Source: Prorocentrum cordatum
Lineage: Eukaryota; Sar; Dinophyceae; Prorocentrales; Prorocentraceae
Assembly (NCBI GenBank): GCA_963575745.1
Contig: CAUYUJ010014175.1
Coordinates: 231,586-295,585 of the forward strand
Direction of reading: 5' to 3'
DNA length: 64,000 nucleotides
Shown here: positions 1 through 11,170 of the stretch, piece by piece
Position numbering within the stretch: position 1 is the first letter of the stretch
How the letters are laid out: each line of letters opens with the position of its first letter
Translations under genes and position numbers: made by a program
Notes under the pieces: generated by a model
Told to the model about the DNA's origin: nothing
Seen by the model: the letters and a program-made list of their open reading frames with translations, nothing else
The model's database searches: none

Positions 1-68
1 GGAGGAGGAGGAGGAGGAGGAGGAGGAGGAGGAGGAGGAGGAGGAGGAGGAGGAGGAGGAGGAGGAGG
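1..68 (+). repeat. (GGA)n polypurine tract
   Basis: Uninterrupted GGA trinucleotide run at the window edge, so its full length is unknown. Purines are on the plus strand. Any frame through it gives poly-Gly, poly-Glu or poly-Arg, which is not evidence of a gene. Confidence 0.97.
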
Positions 69-1638
69 ACCTCCTCATCCTCGCTTCTCCCCCGTCCTAC
101 ACATGGTAGTGGTGGTGGGAAAGTTGCCCATCATCGAGGGTAGATCCTAACCCCACTTCGCGAAAACGATTCAGGGCCGTTGAGCTAGGACTCCTGTAGG
201 CAAACCTATTTGGAGAAAAAACATAGGTGACCGTGAGGGAAACCGGTGTTTCATCCTGAGCCGTTTTGTTGACGGTACTGGGGCCCGTGGAGGGCACCTG
301 GAGGCCGAAAGCGGCAAAAAACTGGCGGCTGCCATTTTTGTTTGTGAGCCTCGGGTCTCTGGGACTGTACGAGCGTGTGCGCACTGGAACACACGCACGA
401 GGGAGACCCAGGGAGCATCCGGCAAGAAGAGAGACAGATAGAGTTAGGAGGGACACAAACAAACACAGACACACACACACACACACGCACATAAACGCTG
501 CTGCCCGATAAAAGATGGGAATATTTAGGAAATGGAGGGTGAGATGGAAATTCTGAAAAGAGTGCGACATGTGGGGAATCCTGGAAATTATGTCTATTTA
601 CTTGTGTCTCCATTGGCCCCCAACTGCTGAGAGACGGTGGTCCCTGGTCCACTGCACGGGGTACATGTTCAGCGGCACGGGGAACTTGACCTGCACTACT
701 CGGGCGACATGTTAGCCATGCCTCACGCTTAAAAAAAGGATATGGAAGCCTGCCTTAGTCAAGATGTTTGCGGACTACCGGCAAATAGCGGCAACTACGG
801 GCAATCGGTTAGGGATAAACAGAGGCACATGGCCATTCCACGTGCAAAAAAAGTCTGGGGTGGAACTCAAGGCTTGCATAACAGCCAACCGAACATGCGT
901 CTGCTCGCGCCCTGACCCCACGAGGAGCCAGAGCGGGAACATGTATTAGTTCCTGGTCTCCGAGGCCACGCTTCCTATCCATACCCCACTTGCCCTGGCG
1001 CCCAGAGTTGGGGGCAGCAGCGGGGGTGCGGATCGAGCGTCGATCGTCGATGCACACCCGCTTGCTCGGTGACCCTTCGCGCCGTGCACCCCTCATCCCC
1101 CCCGCGCAGCCTGGCAAGGGCGTTCCGCTGATACGACTCCTGCTCCCTGACGCCCGCCAGTTTCATGTTTTATAATCCGACGCCCACACATTCGGACTCG
1201 ATTGGACCGGATACGCGAGAGGACACAGGACCCCTCCCAGGGCCACATTGCCATAGAGCGTAGGAGGCATCGGCGCCGCGAGACACGGGACACAAGGGTA
1301 CCCTTGCTTTGGCAGGGTCGAACTACTAATCAAGGCCGACTGTCGGTCCCGACCGCTCCCCAGAGGGGTCGATCATCGCCCCAGAGCAGTGTATGATGGC
1401 CCCCGGGCCCCGAAAGCTGCCCCAGAGGGCCGAAGTCGGACAAAAAACATCAGCATCCCAGCAAGGCGCCCAAATAGCAGCAACGCTGAGCAGGCGGGCC
1501 CAGGAGTGTAGGAGGCGGGCCATAAGGGGCACAGGGGTGAGAGCCCAGCCATGTGCTCCGGAGCGCGTTGTTCACATGGGGTCGTGGCCGTCCAGACCAC
1601 CAACGTACAGTAGGGGCCCGACCACAAGAAACCTTCCA
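69..1638. other. No gene seen; one dispersed-repeat copy and a CA run
   Basis: Frames here have no recognisable domain and keep swapping strand. The stretch holds the first copy of the dispersed GTTGACGGT family (241-320) and a short CA microsatellite at about 466-487. The remainder is GC-rich unique sequence in which I see nothing. Confidence 0.6.
241..320 (+). repeat. Dispersed repeat family R1, copy 1 (partial)
   Basis: Carries the family core: ACCGGTGTTTCATCCTGA, then GTTTTGTTGACGGT, then GGCCCG and a GGAGGCCGAAA end. The upstream half seen in other copies (GACGTCCTGATTTTTCAAT, then GTCCCTGGAAGTCCCGACC) is missing or unrecognisable. Confidence 0.7.
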
Positions 1639-1770
1639 CTCGCCATCGCTCGGACGTCCATTCCCTGTGTTTTTGTTCGGTTTCGTGCGTGGTTTTTTTG
1701 CCAAGTGATCAAGGATGCTCCTCGATGGCCCTCGCCGAGGAAAAAGCGCACACGTCCGAGCGATGCCAAG
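1639..1770. mobile_element. MITE-like family B, copy 1
   Basis: A 132-bp unit bounded by inverted ends: left CTCGCCATCGCTCGGACGT, right ACGTCCGAGCGATGCCAAG. The interior contains TTTCGTGCGTGG and GATGCTCCTCGATGG, shared with the copies at 39,547 and 53,247. It has no coding capacity. The inverted ends and repeated dispersed copies are what define it; the superfamily is unknown and the duplication of target is unclear (left flank TTCCA, right flank TCCGT). Confidence 0.75.
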
Positions 1771-3050
1771 TCCGTAAGAAGCCCAACCACCCTGAGACCC
1801 CAGGACGTCCATTGATTCTTGGTGCGGGAACGTCACCATCGAAACCCAAGAAACCCAGAGCACCCTGGAGGCAAGCAGGGTGTTTCTTGTCATGGGCCTG
1901 CACTGCAACCAACGCTGGGAGGAGAGCACGATCCCCGAGTCAATTGTCCGGAAGCCTCCCGCGAAGCGGCTGCCCGACCGGGCGCCCTCGGGTTCCCGGA
2001 CCCCTGTGGGACTCTTCCGTGGTCCGAGTAGAGCCCCCTCGGGAAAACCGGTGCCCAGGTGCCGCAATCGAGGGCAACCCGTCGGATGAAACAAGCGCAC
2101 GGAACTCGGGCTTTCTCGATCAGGCCGCGCCCGGCGGGCCAGCGGCCTGGTGGACCCCTCCTGCCGCGCAGCGTGCGACCGCCCAACGGGCTGCCAGTGC
2201 GTGACGGGCGTGTTGCGTCGCGGTCCCGCCCTCGAAGAAACCACAAACCGTAGCCCGCGAGGATCGAGGAGGAGGAGGAGGAGGGCACTCCCTGAGAGCA
2301 CGTTGCCTTGGGGCGTGGTTGGGGACCGCCCCTCTTCCTTCCCGCCTCCCTACGGCATGCGGTCGATGCAACGCCCAGCTGAATCCCAAAAGTCCCGTCT
2401 CTCGGACCTCCCTGCCTCCACGTCTTTTCTCCTCCCTCTCCCTCTCTTCTCTCGTTCTCTCTCTTTCTGTCCCTCTCTTTCTCTGTTCTTTCTCTCTCTT
2501 TCTCCCTCCCTCTCTCCTTGATTATCCCCTCTTTCCTTCCCTTCCCTCTCCTGGGATGGTCCCCAGCCTGCCCTCGGGGCCATGTGCGCCCGCGCGGTGG
2601 GCGTTCGCTGCGGGGCAGGCCCGTTGCTGCCACTCTTTTCCCGACAGCTGCTCCCCTGCGCTGCGCGGCAGTGGCCGCCGAGAAAAAAAAATCGGGGAGG
2701 AGGATCGGGCCGGAGAGCCGAAGGTCGATCAAGCGAATGATAATCAAAATGTTTATTCAATAACTGAAATCAAGGAAGCCTAGGCTGAGGGAGGACGACC
2801 GCGCCTCGCACCAGAGCTCTTCGCCTTCTCAGCCAGTCTTAGGAAATTAAACCACTGACCTTGACGGATCGACCTGGAATACCCTTCTCCTGTCGGGGTG
2901 GCTCGACCACAGGGCTTGTGGAGGTTACGTGTCTGTTGACTGGCGAAAACCCACAGCTGCATGCGTACCTTTAGCGCGTGCGATTCGTGCACCCAGTCAG
3001 CAGCCACGTGCAACCTAAGTCCTAAAGGCACCGTTTGAAACCCCCCATTG
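1771..3050. other. No gene seen; pyrimidine-rich stretch
   Basis: GC-rich sequence without recognisable domains. A short GGA run lies at about 2,264-2,284. From about 2,400 to 2,560 the plus strand is almost pure T/C (TCTCTCTTTC type). Long frames through that stretch are low-complexity Ser/Leu/Phe or Arg/Glu and are not credible genes. Confidence 0.5.
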
Positions 3051-3054
3051 AGAT

Positions 3055-3570
3055 TCAGGGGCGTGAAATAACGGCCAGGGGCTGTCTTTTTTCCAGGCCT
3101 CCAGGCGCTTCAAGGGGGCCGAATTTAAACGCTTGCGTGTACGGCAGTTGTCGTCGGAAAGCGTAACAGGTCGGGGAAACTGAAAGTTCACATTCGAGGA
3201 GGAGGGAGAAGGGGAGGGGGGCGTCGCTCATCTTCCTCCATTTCAAATCCTGGATGACGCTGGCCATGGAGTCTGCGGCCGCGATGATCAGGCTGTGCCT
3301 CGCCAGAAAGGATTGGCGGTCGATGTCCGGGATGTGATGGCGCACATCGGGACCAAATCGAACGTCCGTCGCCATCGCACGAACCAGCTCGTCGATGATG
3401 GCGTTACCAACAACCTTCCATCTCCCCACACGCCCGTCAACAATATCACTTCCAGTCAGGTGAGAACGAGCGAACCCGACCTAAACATCAGTCACGTCCC
3501 TCGTGGCCACCAGCACGTGAATGTGAACCCAGATGTCCGCGTCGCCCCCACAAGGGCAGACTGCCAGCCA
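3055..3570 (-). pseudogene. RNase H end of a LINE, broken
   Basis: Read on the minus strand this gives ADIWVHI, one in-frame TAG, then FARSHLTGSDIVDGRV and GRWKVVGNAIIDELVRAM. This matches the C-terminal half of retrotransposon RNase H: an RSHLT-type strand, then the GNAxADEL helix that precedes the last catalytic residue (here the family Ala is Ile). RNase H removes the RNA strand from the RNA-DNA hybrid during reverse transcription. The stop and the frameshifts upstream make it a pseudogene. It is the same family as the minus-strand element at 46-52 kb. Confidence 0.65.
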
Positions 3571-4560
3571 TGATACCATCCACGATATACATGTTCGCAG
3601 TCTGGGGTGTCGTGACTGGGCCCAGCACTGGCTTGTAAAGCAAGCCATAGAATGTACTGCTCCCTTCTGGGGACCGTCTGCTCACTGCCCGACAAAGCAC
3701 CAGCGATGTGAGCGCCACCCACTAGGGGGTTCGAAGCTTGAGATAACAGTCGCTCCCACTGGTACGCTGCGCCGTCGCGGGTCGGCGCTGGCATCGCCGA
3801 ACACGACGGCTGGAGCCTCAACTGAAAGACGTGGTCGACAACCGGGCTGAGTCTGCTGAATAGCCGCTGCGAATCTCATCCTCCGCAAACTGAGGATCAG
3901 GCGTGCGTGCCCATACTACCGGAACCAAACCTCGAAGCCAAAATACGTAAAATGCTTCGCGTGGAGAAATAGCTGACGGAAAGAACGAAGCACTGGCATC
4001 GAAAAATTGCAAATCCTTGTTACAGCTGCGCGCCCATGACCTATGAAAAGGATGTCTCAGCAACCGCCGTACATCGTCGCACAGTGCAAGAAGTCCGTCA
4101 ACTCGGCCTCGCTCTTGCTACGATGCTCCGCCAAGGTGGCCTCGCAACTCCAGGCCCAAGCACCGCCCACCGCGATAGCAATCAAAAGCCCCGCCAGTCT
4201 AGGACCACCATCGTGTAGAATGCCCACCCGATTCAGAAGATGTCGCACCGAGTACGTGCCAACCCTGGCTTGGATACCCTCGCCGCCGAAGTTCTTGGAC
4301 GGCTGAAGCCAGTGTATAGACATCGCATCATTCTTCACATCGGTCAACAAGACACCAAACGTATATGAAGCCTTGGTTCCAGAAAACCCATCATCTGGAG
4401 ACCGCCAATCATTATCATAATTCGGTAGCTCCCAAATCGACGGCCCTCTGGGTACCCGACCAAAGGACAGCAGATACGCTAAGATCGCCGACAGCGTTCC
4501 TCTGACATGCCTTGCACGCTGAGCAGCGTCTGCAAATTGAAGCTTTGCTAGCACTGTATA
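3571..4560 (-). pseudogene. Upstream part of the same LINE relic, frameshifted
   Basis: Minus-strand frames run end to end from about 4,554 to 3,490 with shifts between them. The largest, 165 codons at 4,057-4,554, contains FGVLLTDVKNDAMSIHW and QARVGTYSVRHLLNRVG. The last frame includes YIVDGIMAGS, in the position where RNase H has its C/S-D-C strand before the W-containing helix. Position and order suggest the region between reverse transcriptase and RNase H of the element that ends at about 3,055. I cannot place individual motifs with certainty, so this is mostly inferred from the neighbour. Confidence 0.45.
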
Positions 4561-5170
4561 TTAAACATGTCGGACAACTGGTCTCATCTCAAAATGATAT
4601 CGCCACTGCTGGAACCACAAGGAGAAAGTACTGTGAGCAAGCTTCTGGGCAGGATCCTGCTCGGGCGCCTGAATATCCCAAAGGAATTACAAGGGCGGGG
4701 GGGGGACCGCAGCGGGCGACAGGCTAAGCGCGGCACCCGGCGATGGGCGCCGAGGAGCCCGCGACGCTCTTCGACACCGACGTGTGCAATGCTACGGGGA
4801 ACAGCTCGACTGAGCGGCGGCCCAAACATGCATCGGCAGCGCATCGGCAACAAAACCCACCCCTCCAAGGTCAGCCACCTCTCTCCGGGCCAGGCAGATC
4901 ATAGACATCGGGCCAATCGCGGCCAGGCGAGCGGCTCGCCACAGGCGAACAGCGCTGGAAGCAGCCTTCAAACTACTCATCAACGGCGACGCCATCAAAC
5001 CTGACGTCGCCGATGACACCAGCTACAGCCGCACCACCAAGTACATCGTCATAAAAGGTCACCAGTTTCTTACAAGAGCGCCATGGAATACAGCCGCGGC
5101 CTGCCAAGCCACCAGCGCCAACGACACTTACGGTGACGATGGGATCTCCCGCCTGCTCCCCTACAGCCCG
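4561..5170. other. Unassigned; possibly more LINE debris
   Basis: Frames on both strands run 75-145 codons. A minus-strand reading has LVTFYDDVLGG and MICLARREVADLGG, but I could not tie these to a reverse-transcriptase motif with any confidence. No promoter, terminator or RNA gene was seen. Confidence 0.3.
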
Positions 5171-6660
5171 GCGTGCGCCTGCCACGCCACCCCCCCGACC
5201 CCTTAACCCACGGCTCCCGCGACGGACCCCGCGCCCCTCCAGCCACGCGCCGAGAGGCAGCTTGCCCTGAAAGGGAGCCCGCGGGGGGCATACCCGGGGC
5301 CCCCCCACCCGATCCACCACCACGACGACCCCACGATCCACCACCTCGACGGCCTGCCACGACGTCCCCCGCGAAAGCCTGCCCCACCACCCCCACGACG
5401 AACCTCACGACGAACCCCGCGAGGGCCCCCTCACCCCCCCACCCGACGACCACAGCGACGGCCGTGCCCCGAGTGGCAACATGCCCTGAAAAAGGGAGCC
5501 CGCGTGGGGTACACCCAAGGATGCGGCCATGGAGGCGGCCAGCCAATCCGCAGCCTGCGTCGCTGGCCCCTCGCCAGGATCCTGCGTGGCCGCACGGTTT
5601 GAGAGGGAACCCGCAGGGGGGCATACCCAGGGAAGAGGTCACAGGGACAGCCGACCACCCCCAAAACGCCCCCCCACGACAGCCCCCGCGATGGACCCCG
5701 CGGCGGCCCCGCACAGCGGACCCCTCGACGACTCCCCTTCCTCGCCCCCCCTCCTCGCAGTCCCCCCCCTTCGTGGGGGGAACCGCTGCCCCCTGCCCAA
5801 AACCCTTTCCTGCCGCGCGACCCCCTGCCCCACGAGCCCCACGACCCCTTGCCTTGCCCGACGGCCCCCGCGACCCCTTATCAAAACCCCCCACGACGGC
5901 CGCGCCTCGGGTGGCCGCACGCCCTGTGAGGGAACCCGTGGTGTGGGGGGGGGGGGGCATACCTGGTGGAACGGTCGTAGGAGGCCGCTGGCAAACCCAA
6001 AGCTGGCGCAGACTGTCCCTCGCCGGACCCCAACAAATCCCGAATGGCCGCATGCAGAAGGAACCCGAGGAGGGCATACCTGGGGAAACGGTCATAAGGA
6101 CTGCCAGCGATGTTCCTTGGGACCCCCCACCCGACCCACACAAAACGAATCCCTACGACGGCCACGTGCTTGCGGCACCTGCGACGAAACCCCCGTGACC
6201 GCCCCGACGACGGCCCACGCGACGAATCCTGCAACGACCTCCCCCGGCTACGCGGGCAGCGCTTCCTTCACGGGCTGCTGGGCGGACGACAAGACAGCCG
6301 AACCGACGGCCCCTTGGCCTGCGACCCCGCGCGGCTCGTGGGCGACGACCCTTGCGACGGCGACCCCCGCGACCAACCCCCGCGACGAACCCCGCAACGG
6401 CGACGGCCAAGGCGAGCACGACGACGGCCGCGACGGCCACGACAGCCCCCGACGCCTGCCTCCGCGACGGCCTCGTCGACAGCCCGCGCGACAGCCCGCG
6501 CGACAGCCTCGCCAACACCCCCCACGAGCACGACTATGAAGACAGCGCTCTCTCGTCAAGGGGAGACAAGACCCGAGGAGGACGAGGACGCCACTTCGGA
6601 CGAGTCCGACGCGCCCCCCCCCGACGGCCCTCGCGACGAACGGGGTGGCGAGCCAACATT
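5171..6660. repeat. Pro/Arg-coding GC-rich degenerate repeat with five spaced copies of one motif
   Basis: Long overlapping frames on both strands (up to 357 codons) come from degenerate CCCCACGACG-type sequence and are not credible proteins. Within it, one segment recurs at about 5,245, 5,463, 5,583, 5,903 and 6,041: a GGCCGCA-type start, then GAGGGAACCCGC, then GGGGGCATACC. Copies are 120-320 bp apart, so this is an irregular array. Confidence 0.55.
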
Positions 6661-8019
6661 TTTGTGAATCGTGGCCGGTGGCGTGGGGAACGTGGTCCAC
6701 CTCGCCCAACCTTTCCGTCCCTTCCGGCCGCTCACTTGCCCCGTAAGTGGCCCGCCCTACTCCTGTTCACTCTGGTGGCGGCGGGGACGACTGGGCGCAT
6801 CATCGGGGGGGGCGGGAGGGACTTCTCGCCGACGGCCGCCCTGGCAGACACCAGACAGCAACGCAGGGTTGGTGCTGCAGACGAAAACAGTTACGAACAA
6901 ACACCGAAACGAGAGAGAGGCCTGGGAAACGGGACGGCATTTGGGGGGCCCTGCCTGTCACCTCTCGGAAGCACTTCGCCGCGAAGGCGGCTCTTGAACC
7001 GCAAGGCCTAACCGCTTCGCCGCAAGCCACTTGCGCATGCCACCCCTGACCGAAGCACCGCCACGGAAGGCTCAAACCTCCCCAACGCTCGGTGGGGAGT
7101 TCCTATGAGCAGGGGGCGAGGCCTTCCCCGACGGGGCGGTGGGCGATCCCGCAGAAGGCTCTCCCCACCAAGGCGCAGCGTGCTGGGCTCGGTCTGCCAC
7201 CCCACACCGCCCACCGACGACCCCGACGGCCCTTCCCAGCGTGTGTCAACGACCCCCCCCCCCGACGCCCACCGCCCACTCCACCGCTACGCCTGCGCCG
7301 CCTGGTCCGCGTCGCCGCCGTAGTGTCCGTAGCCTCGTCGCCGGTGGCCCTTCTCTCCCGTCCCCTGGCACGGCCTGTCGGCTTGCGGTTGTTTTCCCCC
7401 TCCTCCTCCTCCTCCTCCTCCTCCTCTTCCGTGCCTCCCTCGCGTTCCTGTCCTCGTTCATCCTGCTCCCTGCCTGCTGTCTCCGCCTGGCTTTTCCTCC
7501 GCATGCCCACCCGCCCCACTGGCCCTGGCCTCCCACCTGCGCGTTCGTCGTCCTCGTCTGCCTGCTTCTCCCCTCTTCCCCTTCCGCCTGGCAGCGCAGC
7601 CTGCCCAGGGCCAGCGTGGCTCTTCTCTCCCCTGTCGATGTCTGTTTGCCACTTGTTACCAATATCTCGTGGCCACAGCTAGTCACGCCAAGGACCTGGC
7701 TGTTTAGTGTGATCAACCGCACAAGGCCGACCCGACCGGCCCTTGGGGGGGAGGCTGCGTCTGAAGACTACATCCAAAGATCAGGAGGAGGATCGAGGAG
7801 AAGGTGGAGGTGGAGGAGCATCGAGGAGGAGGATCGAGGATCGACCCTGAGATCCGACATCACGAAAAAATGCCGCATCGTAGGACCAGAGCCCTAATCC
7901 CCCCCTTTTCTCCGACATTTCTCAAACCAGTCTGATCTGTGAGGGTCCTAGGGCCCGAAACCAGGCGAACACGCTCGCAGTGAGAAAATTACGACGCCCA
8001 GATCTCATTATAGGAGAAG
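6661..8019. other. No gene seen
   Basis: GC-rich sequence with a CTC run at about 7,397-7,430 and a degenerate GGATCGAGGAG run at about 7,782-7,845. At 7,930-7,975 it carries GTGAGGGTCCTAGGGCCCGA, a short dispersed motif seen again near 34,762 and 43,998. Frames of up to 252 codons are low complexity. Confidence 0.5.
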
Positions 8020-8290
8020 GAGCAGGAGAAGGACAAGAAGGAGGAGGAGGAGGGTAAGAGGAGGAGGAGGAGGAGGAGGACGAGAAGGAGGAGGAGGAGG
8101 AGGAGGAGGAGGAGGAAAGGAGGAGGTGGACGAGGAGGGAGAAGGAGGTGGAGGAGGAGGGAGGAGGAGGGTAAAAGGAGGAGGGAGGAGAAGGAGGAGG
8201 AGGAGGAGGAGGAGAAGGAGGAGAAGGAGGAGGAGGAGGAGAAAAAGGAGGAGAAGGAGAAGGAGGAGGAGGAGGGACAGGATAATCGAG
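8020..8290 (+). repeat. GGA/GGAA polypurine tract
   Basis: About 270 bp of GGA with interspersed GAA and GGG, purines on the plus strand. It ends with GGATCGAGGAG units. Confidence 0.95.
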
Positions 8291-8297
8291 GAGGAGG

Positions 8298-8478
8298 AAG
8301 ATCGAGGAGCGGTCCCCGCTGCCCGTGTGGCCGTCAGCATTGTCGCCCAGTTGGAGTTCCTGAGCCCCTTCAGGCACAGCCACCCTTTCGCAAGGCACTG
8401 CAGGGTGGCGCCGAGCGACACCAAGAAGAGCTCCAAATTCTGCGGGTCGCGGCGTCCGCTCCCGCGCCCGCTTCCCAC
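8298..8478 (-). CDS. Possible isolated exon or retro-copied coding fragment, unknown protein
   Basis: Between two GGA tracts, a minus-strand frame reads RDPQNLELFLVSLGATLQCL, then AKGWLCLKGLRNSNWATMLT. Composition is balanced and most third positions are G or C, unlike the surrounding repeats. A CCGCAG stands directly before AATTTGGAGCTC and could be a splice acceptor. The frame is open for about 60 codons and then dissolves into GGA-encoded residues, so neither a start nor a stop is visible. I do not recognise the family. It could equally be a chance frame in a relic. Confidence 0.3.
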
Positions 8479-8479
8479 C

Positions 8480-8548
8480 GGAGGAGGAGGAGGAGGAGGA
8501 GGAGGAGGAGGAGGAGGAGGAGGAGGAGGAGGAGGAGGAGGAGGAGGA
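8480..8548 (+). repeat. (GGA)n tract
   Basis: About 23 nearly perfect GGA units followed by a short CGA run to about 8,562. Confidence 0.96.
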
Positions 8549-8562
8549 CGACGACGACGACG

Positions 8563-9020
8563 CCCTCGCTCCAAATGTTTTGGACGTGTCCATCGGCTCT
8601 TTTTCAAGGATCTCCAGCCTCAGGGTGTTTTCTGCAGCTGCGCCTCGCCGAAAACGGTCCAAGGGGGCCGGGTGTTGCTAAAGACGCCCCTGGTCTTGGT
8701 GCCCCCATCGTACTTAAGGAACACATCCCAGAAATAATTTCGACCACCAAGAACAATGTCGAAACAGTGTCGAAACAGTGTCGAACGAGTGTCTCCCAGG
8801 GCCCGACACGTGAAAACCCTAAAGTTTCGGTACTTTTTTGGGTGCTCGAAGTTCTTTCTGGTGATCAAGGCTGATGTAGGTTGGAACATCATGACCCTGG
8901 CCCAACGTGCCACCAATTTTCTGCGCAAGTTTGGAGCCCCTGGGGCCCTCTGGGCCTCGTGAGGGGTGCTCTGGAGGCCGAGGGGGCCTCCTTGGAAAGC
9001 CTGGGGGCACCCTCTCAGAC
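8563..9020. other. No gene seen
   Basis: Moderately GC-rich unique sequence. GTCGAAACAGTGTCGAA is a short local duplication near 8,758-8,790. No domain or RNA gene was recognised. Confidence 0.5.
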
Positions 9021-9150
9021 ACGCGACGTCCTGATTTTTCAATTCGCGGTACCTGGAAGTCCCGACCATGTCCCCAGGACCGGTCTTTCATCCTGAATCG
9101 TTTTTTCGACAGTCCCGAGGCCCGGCGATGGCCTCCATACGCCGAAAATC
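9021..9150 (+). repeat. Dispersed repeat family R1, copy 2 (fullest)
   Basis: Contains both halves of the family: GCGACGTCCTGATTTTTCAA and GGAAGTCCCGACC, then CAGGACCGGTCTTTCATCC, TCGACAGTCCCGAGGCCCG and GCCGAAAATCGC. It is the best reference copy for aligning the other seven. No inverted ends were seen. Confidence 0.8.
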
Positions 9151-9410
9151 GCCGAGAACCTCGCGTCGTGATTGTTTTACGACGCGATCATAACCGGGTC
9201 GGGCCAGGGGAACTTCCAGCAACACCCGACGCCAGGGGTGCCCGAGTCGTCCCGAACGGCTGCTTGTGGGCCCGAGCTGCGGCACCAGGGCCAGGCCTCC
9301 GACGGCATCAAAAGAGGCATCCAGGGATACAAAAACAGGAAAACACACATTCAAGGTTCCCCAATACACGTCGGTCGGATGAAATCGGTAAAAACTAAAA
9401 GGTCGGAGTG

Positions 9411-9575
9411 GATGGGGTTGAAGGATCGCGCCGCATCGCCAATGCATCGCCGATGTATCGGCGAATCCTCGGCGATGTCGGCCTCGGCGGCGTCGGCGTG
9501 GGGAATCGCGGACTCCATATCGAGCCGCGTCGTCGATGCATCGGCGATGCGGCGCGACGATCCTCCGACCCCATC
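9411..9575. mobile_element. MITE-like family D, copy 1
   Basis: The left end GATGGGGTTGAAGGATCGCG leads into CCGCATCGCC. The right end GCATCGGCGATGCGGCGCG leads into ATCCTCCGACCCCATC. The two ends are inverted copies, and the middle is packed with GCATCGGCGATGC palindromes. It is noncoding; minus-strand frames give Ser-Pro-Met-His-Arg-Arg runs that recur in the copies at 37.8 and 41.5 kb. Confidence 0.7.
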
Positions 9576-9639
9576 CAGTCGGATGCAATCTAGGAGGCTT
9601 AGAAAAAAACAACCCGTCGATCGGAAGAAATATGTGAAA

Positions 9640-9780
9640 ACGTGAAGTAGGACGGCGGATCGAGCAGATCGGGCTCAGGCACTCCAGAGAATTCCAGAAC
9701 ACAACACAGGCGTATATATTCTTGAAGCAGGAATGCGCCTGAAGAGGATTGGGATCTGGAAATCCAGAAATTCGCTGGCC
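9640..9780. repeat. Dispersed repeat R2, copy 1
   Basis: Matches 16,020-16,165: GTGAAGTAGGA, then CCAGAGAATTCCAGAACACA, then ATTCTTGAAGCAGGAATGCG and GATCTGGAAATCCAGAAAT. The related copy at 26.7 kb retains only the end and carries a family A insertion. Confidence 0.65.
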
Positions 9781-9899
9781 CAACGGGCCAGAGGCGCGCT
9801 AAGATCTCCGTGAATTGGTCAACAATAGTTCTAGTTCGCGCGCGCGGGGCGGCCCCTGGGCCCCCCCCGGCGAAAAGAACCCCGACCGCAGCCCGGGAA

Positions 9900-11170
9900 C
9901 TATTACTCAGAGATGGCCCCCCTCCTGGGCGCGGCCTTCCACGCCCCCCGGACCGCGCCAAGAGGGCCACAAGAGGCCCCGAGACGGTCCAAGAGGGCTC
10001 CGAATCACCGAACGATCGGCCCAAGACGCCCAACGCGGCGTCAAGACGGCCCAAGAGGCCTCCAAGACGTCCCAAGAGAGCCCCGACCCTTCCCAAGAGA
10101 GCCCCAAAAGGCAAACATCAACGATTTCCCTTACGTGTTTGAAGGTTTTTGGCGTCCTCGCCTCTTCGCCTTTCCGACGCTCCAAGACGGCCCAAGAGGC
10201 CCCCAACGCCACCCCAAGACGGCCCAAGAGGCCCCCAAGAGAGCCCCAAGACCGCCCAAGAGGGCCCAAAAACACCATAAAAATGCGCCCAAGAGGGCCC
10301 CAAAAGGGCCCCAAGAGGGGCCCAAGATGGAGACCGCGAACCGAACATCCGAGCCTTCCGCTCCAAGAGGCCCCCAAGGGGCCCCAAGATGCGCCAAAAG
10401 GCCAAAAAGAACCCCCCAAAGGCGCCAAAACGGAGCCCCAAGAGGCAAAACTCAGCGATGTCCATGAGGTTTCTGAATGCTGTCGGCCCCCATCGCCCTT
10501 TCGCGTTTCCGACGCTCCAAGACGGCCCAAGCGGCCCCAAAGAAGCCCCCAGGACCACCCCAAGACGGCCCAAAAGCCCCCCAAGAGAGCCCTAAGACCG
10601 CCCAAGAGGGCCCCAAGACAGCCTCAAAGGCGCCCAAGACGGCCCAAGAGGGCCCCAAGAGGAGCCCGAGATGGAGACCACGAACTGAAAATCCGAGCCT
10701 TCCGCTCCAAGAGGCCTCCAGGACGCCCCCAAGAGGCCCCCAAGAGGCCCCAATAAGCGCCAAGAGGCCCGACAGAGACCCTAAAAGGCTCCAAAACGGA
10801 GCCCCAAGAGGCAAAACTCAATGATTCCGACTAGGTTTCTGAAGGCGTTTGGCCCCCCACCGCCTCTTCGTCTTTCCGACCAAGAGGCCCCCGAGAGCGC
10901 CCCCAGACGGCCCGAGAGGCCTCCAATAAGGCCCCAAGACGGCCCAAGAAGGCCCCGAGACGGCCCAAGAGGCACCAGGACGGCCCAAGAGAGCCCCAAG
11001 ACGGCCCCAAGAGGGGCCCAAGAGAGGGACCACGAACCGAAAACTTTAGCTTTCTGCCCCAAGAGGGCCCCAGGACGCCCCGAGAGGCCCCCAAGAGGCC
11101 CAAGATGCCGCCAAGAGGCTCCCAGGAGGCCCCAGAAAGCTCCCAGGCGCCTCCGAACGGCGTCTCAAAC
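9900..11170. repeat. Higher-order tandem array, unit about 345-365 bp
   Basis: The background is degenerate CCCAAGAGGCCCC / CAAGACGGCCC. Superimposed are three larger units marked by GCAAAAYTCAAYGATT-type segments at about 10,109, 10,447 and 10,811, each followed by TTTCYGAAGGYGTTTGG-like sequence and CCTTTCCGAC. Inside each unit is GATGGAGACCRCGAACYGAA (about 10,327, 10,671 and, diverged, 11,022). Long frames on both strands result from the repeat. Confidence 0.7.

Noticed and set aside
5070-6143. 357-codon minus-strand frame rich in Gly/Arg
   Set aside because: Frames of similar length overlap on the other strand; GC-rich repeat background explains the lack of stops.
7092-7897. Membrane protein with a Leu-rich segment
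   Set aside because: The Leu run comes from a CTC repeat; flanks are low complexity and the other strand is equally open.
9815-10756. 313-codon plus-strand Pro/Arg/Lys frame
   Set aside because: Encoded by the CCAAGAGGCCC array in several frames on both strands.
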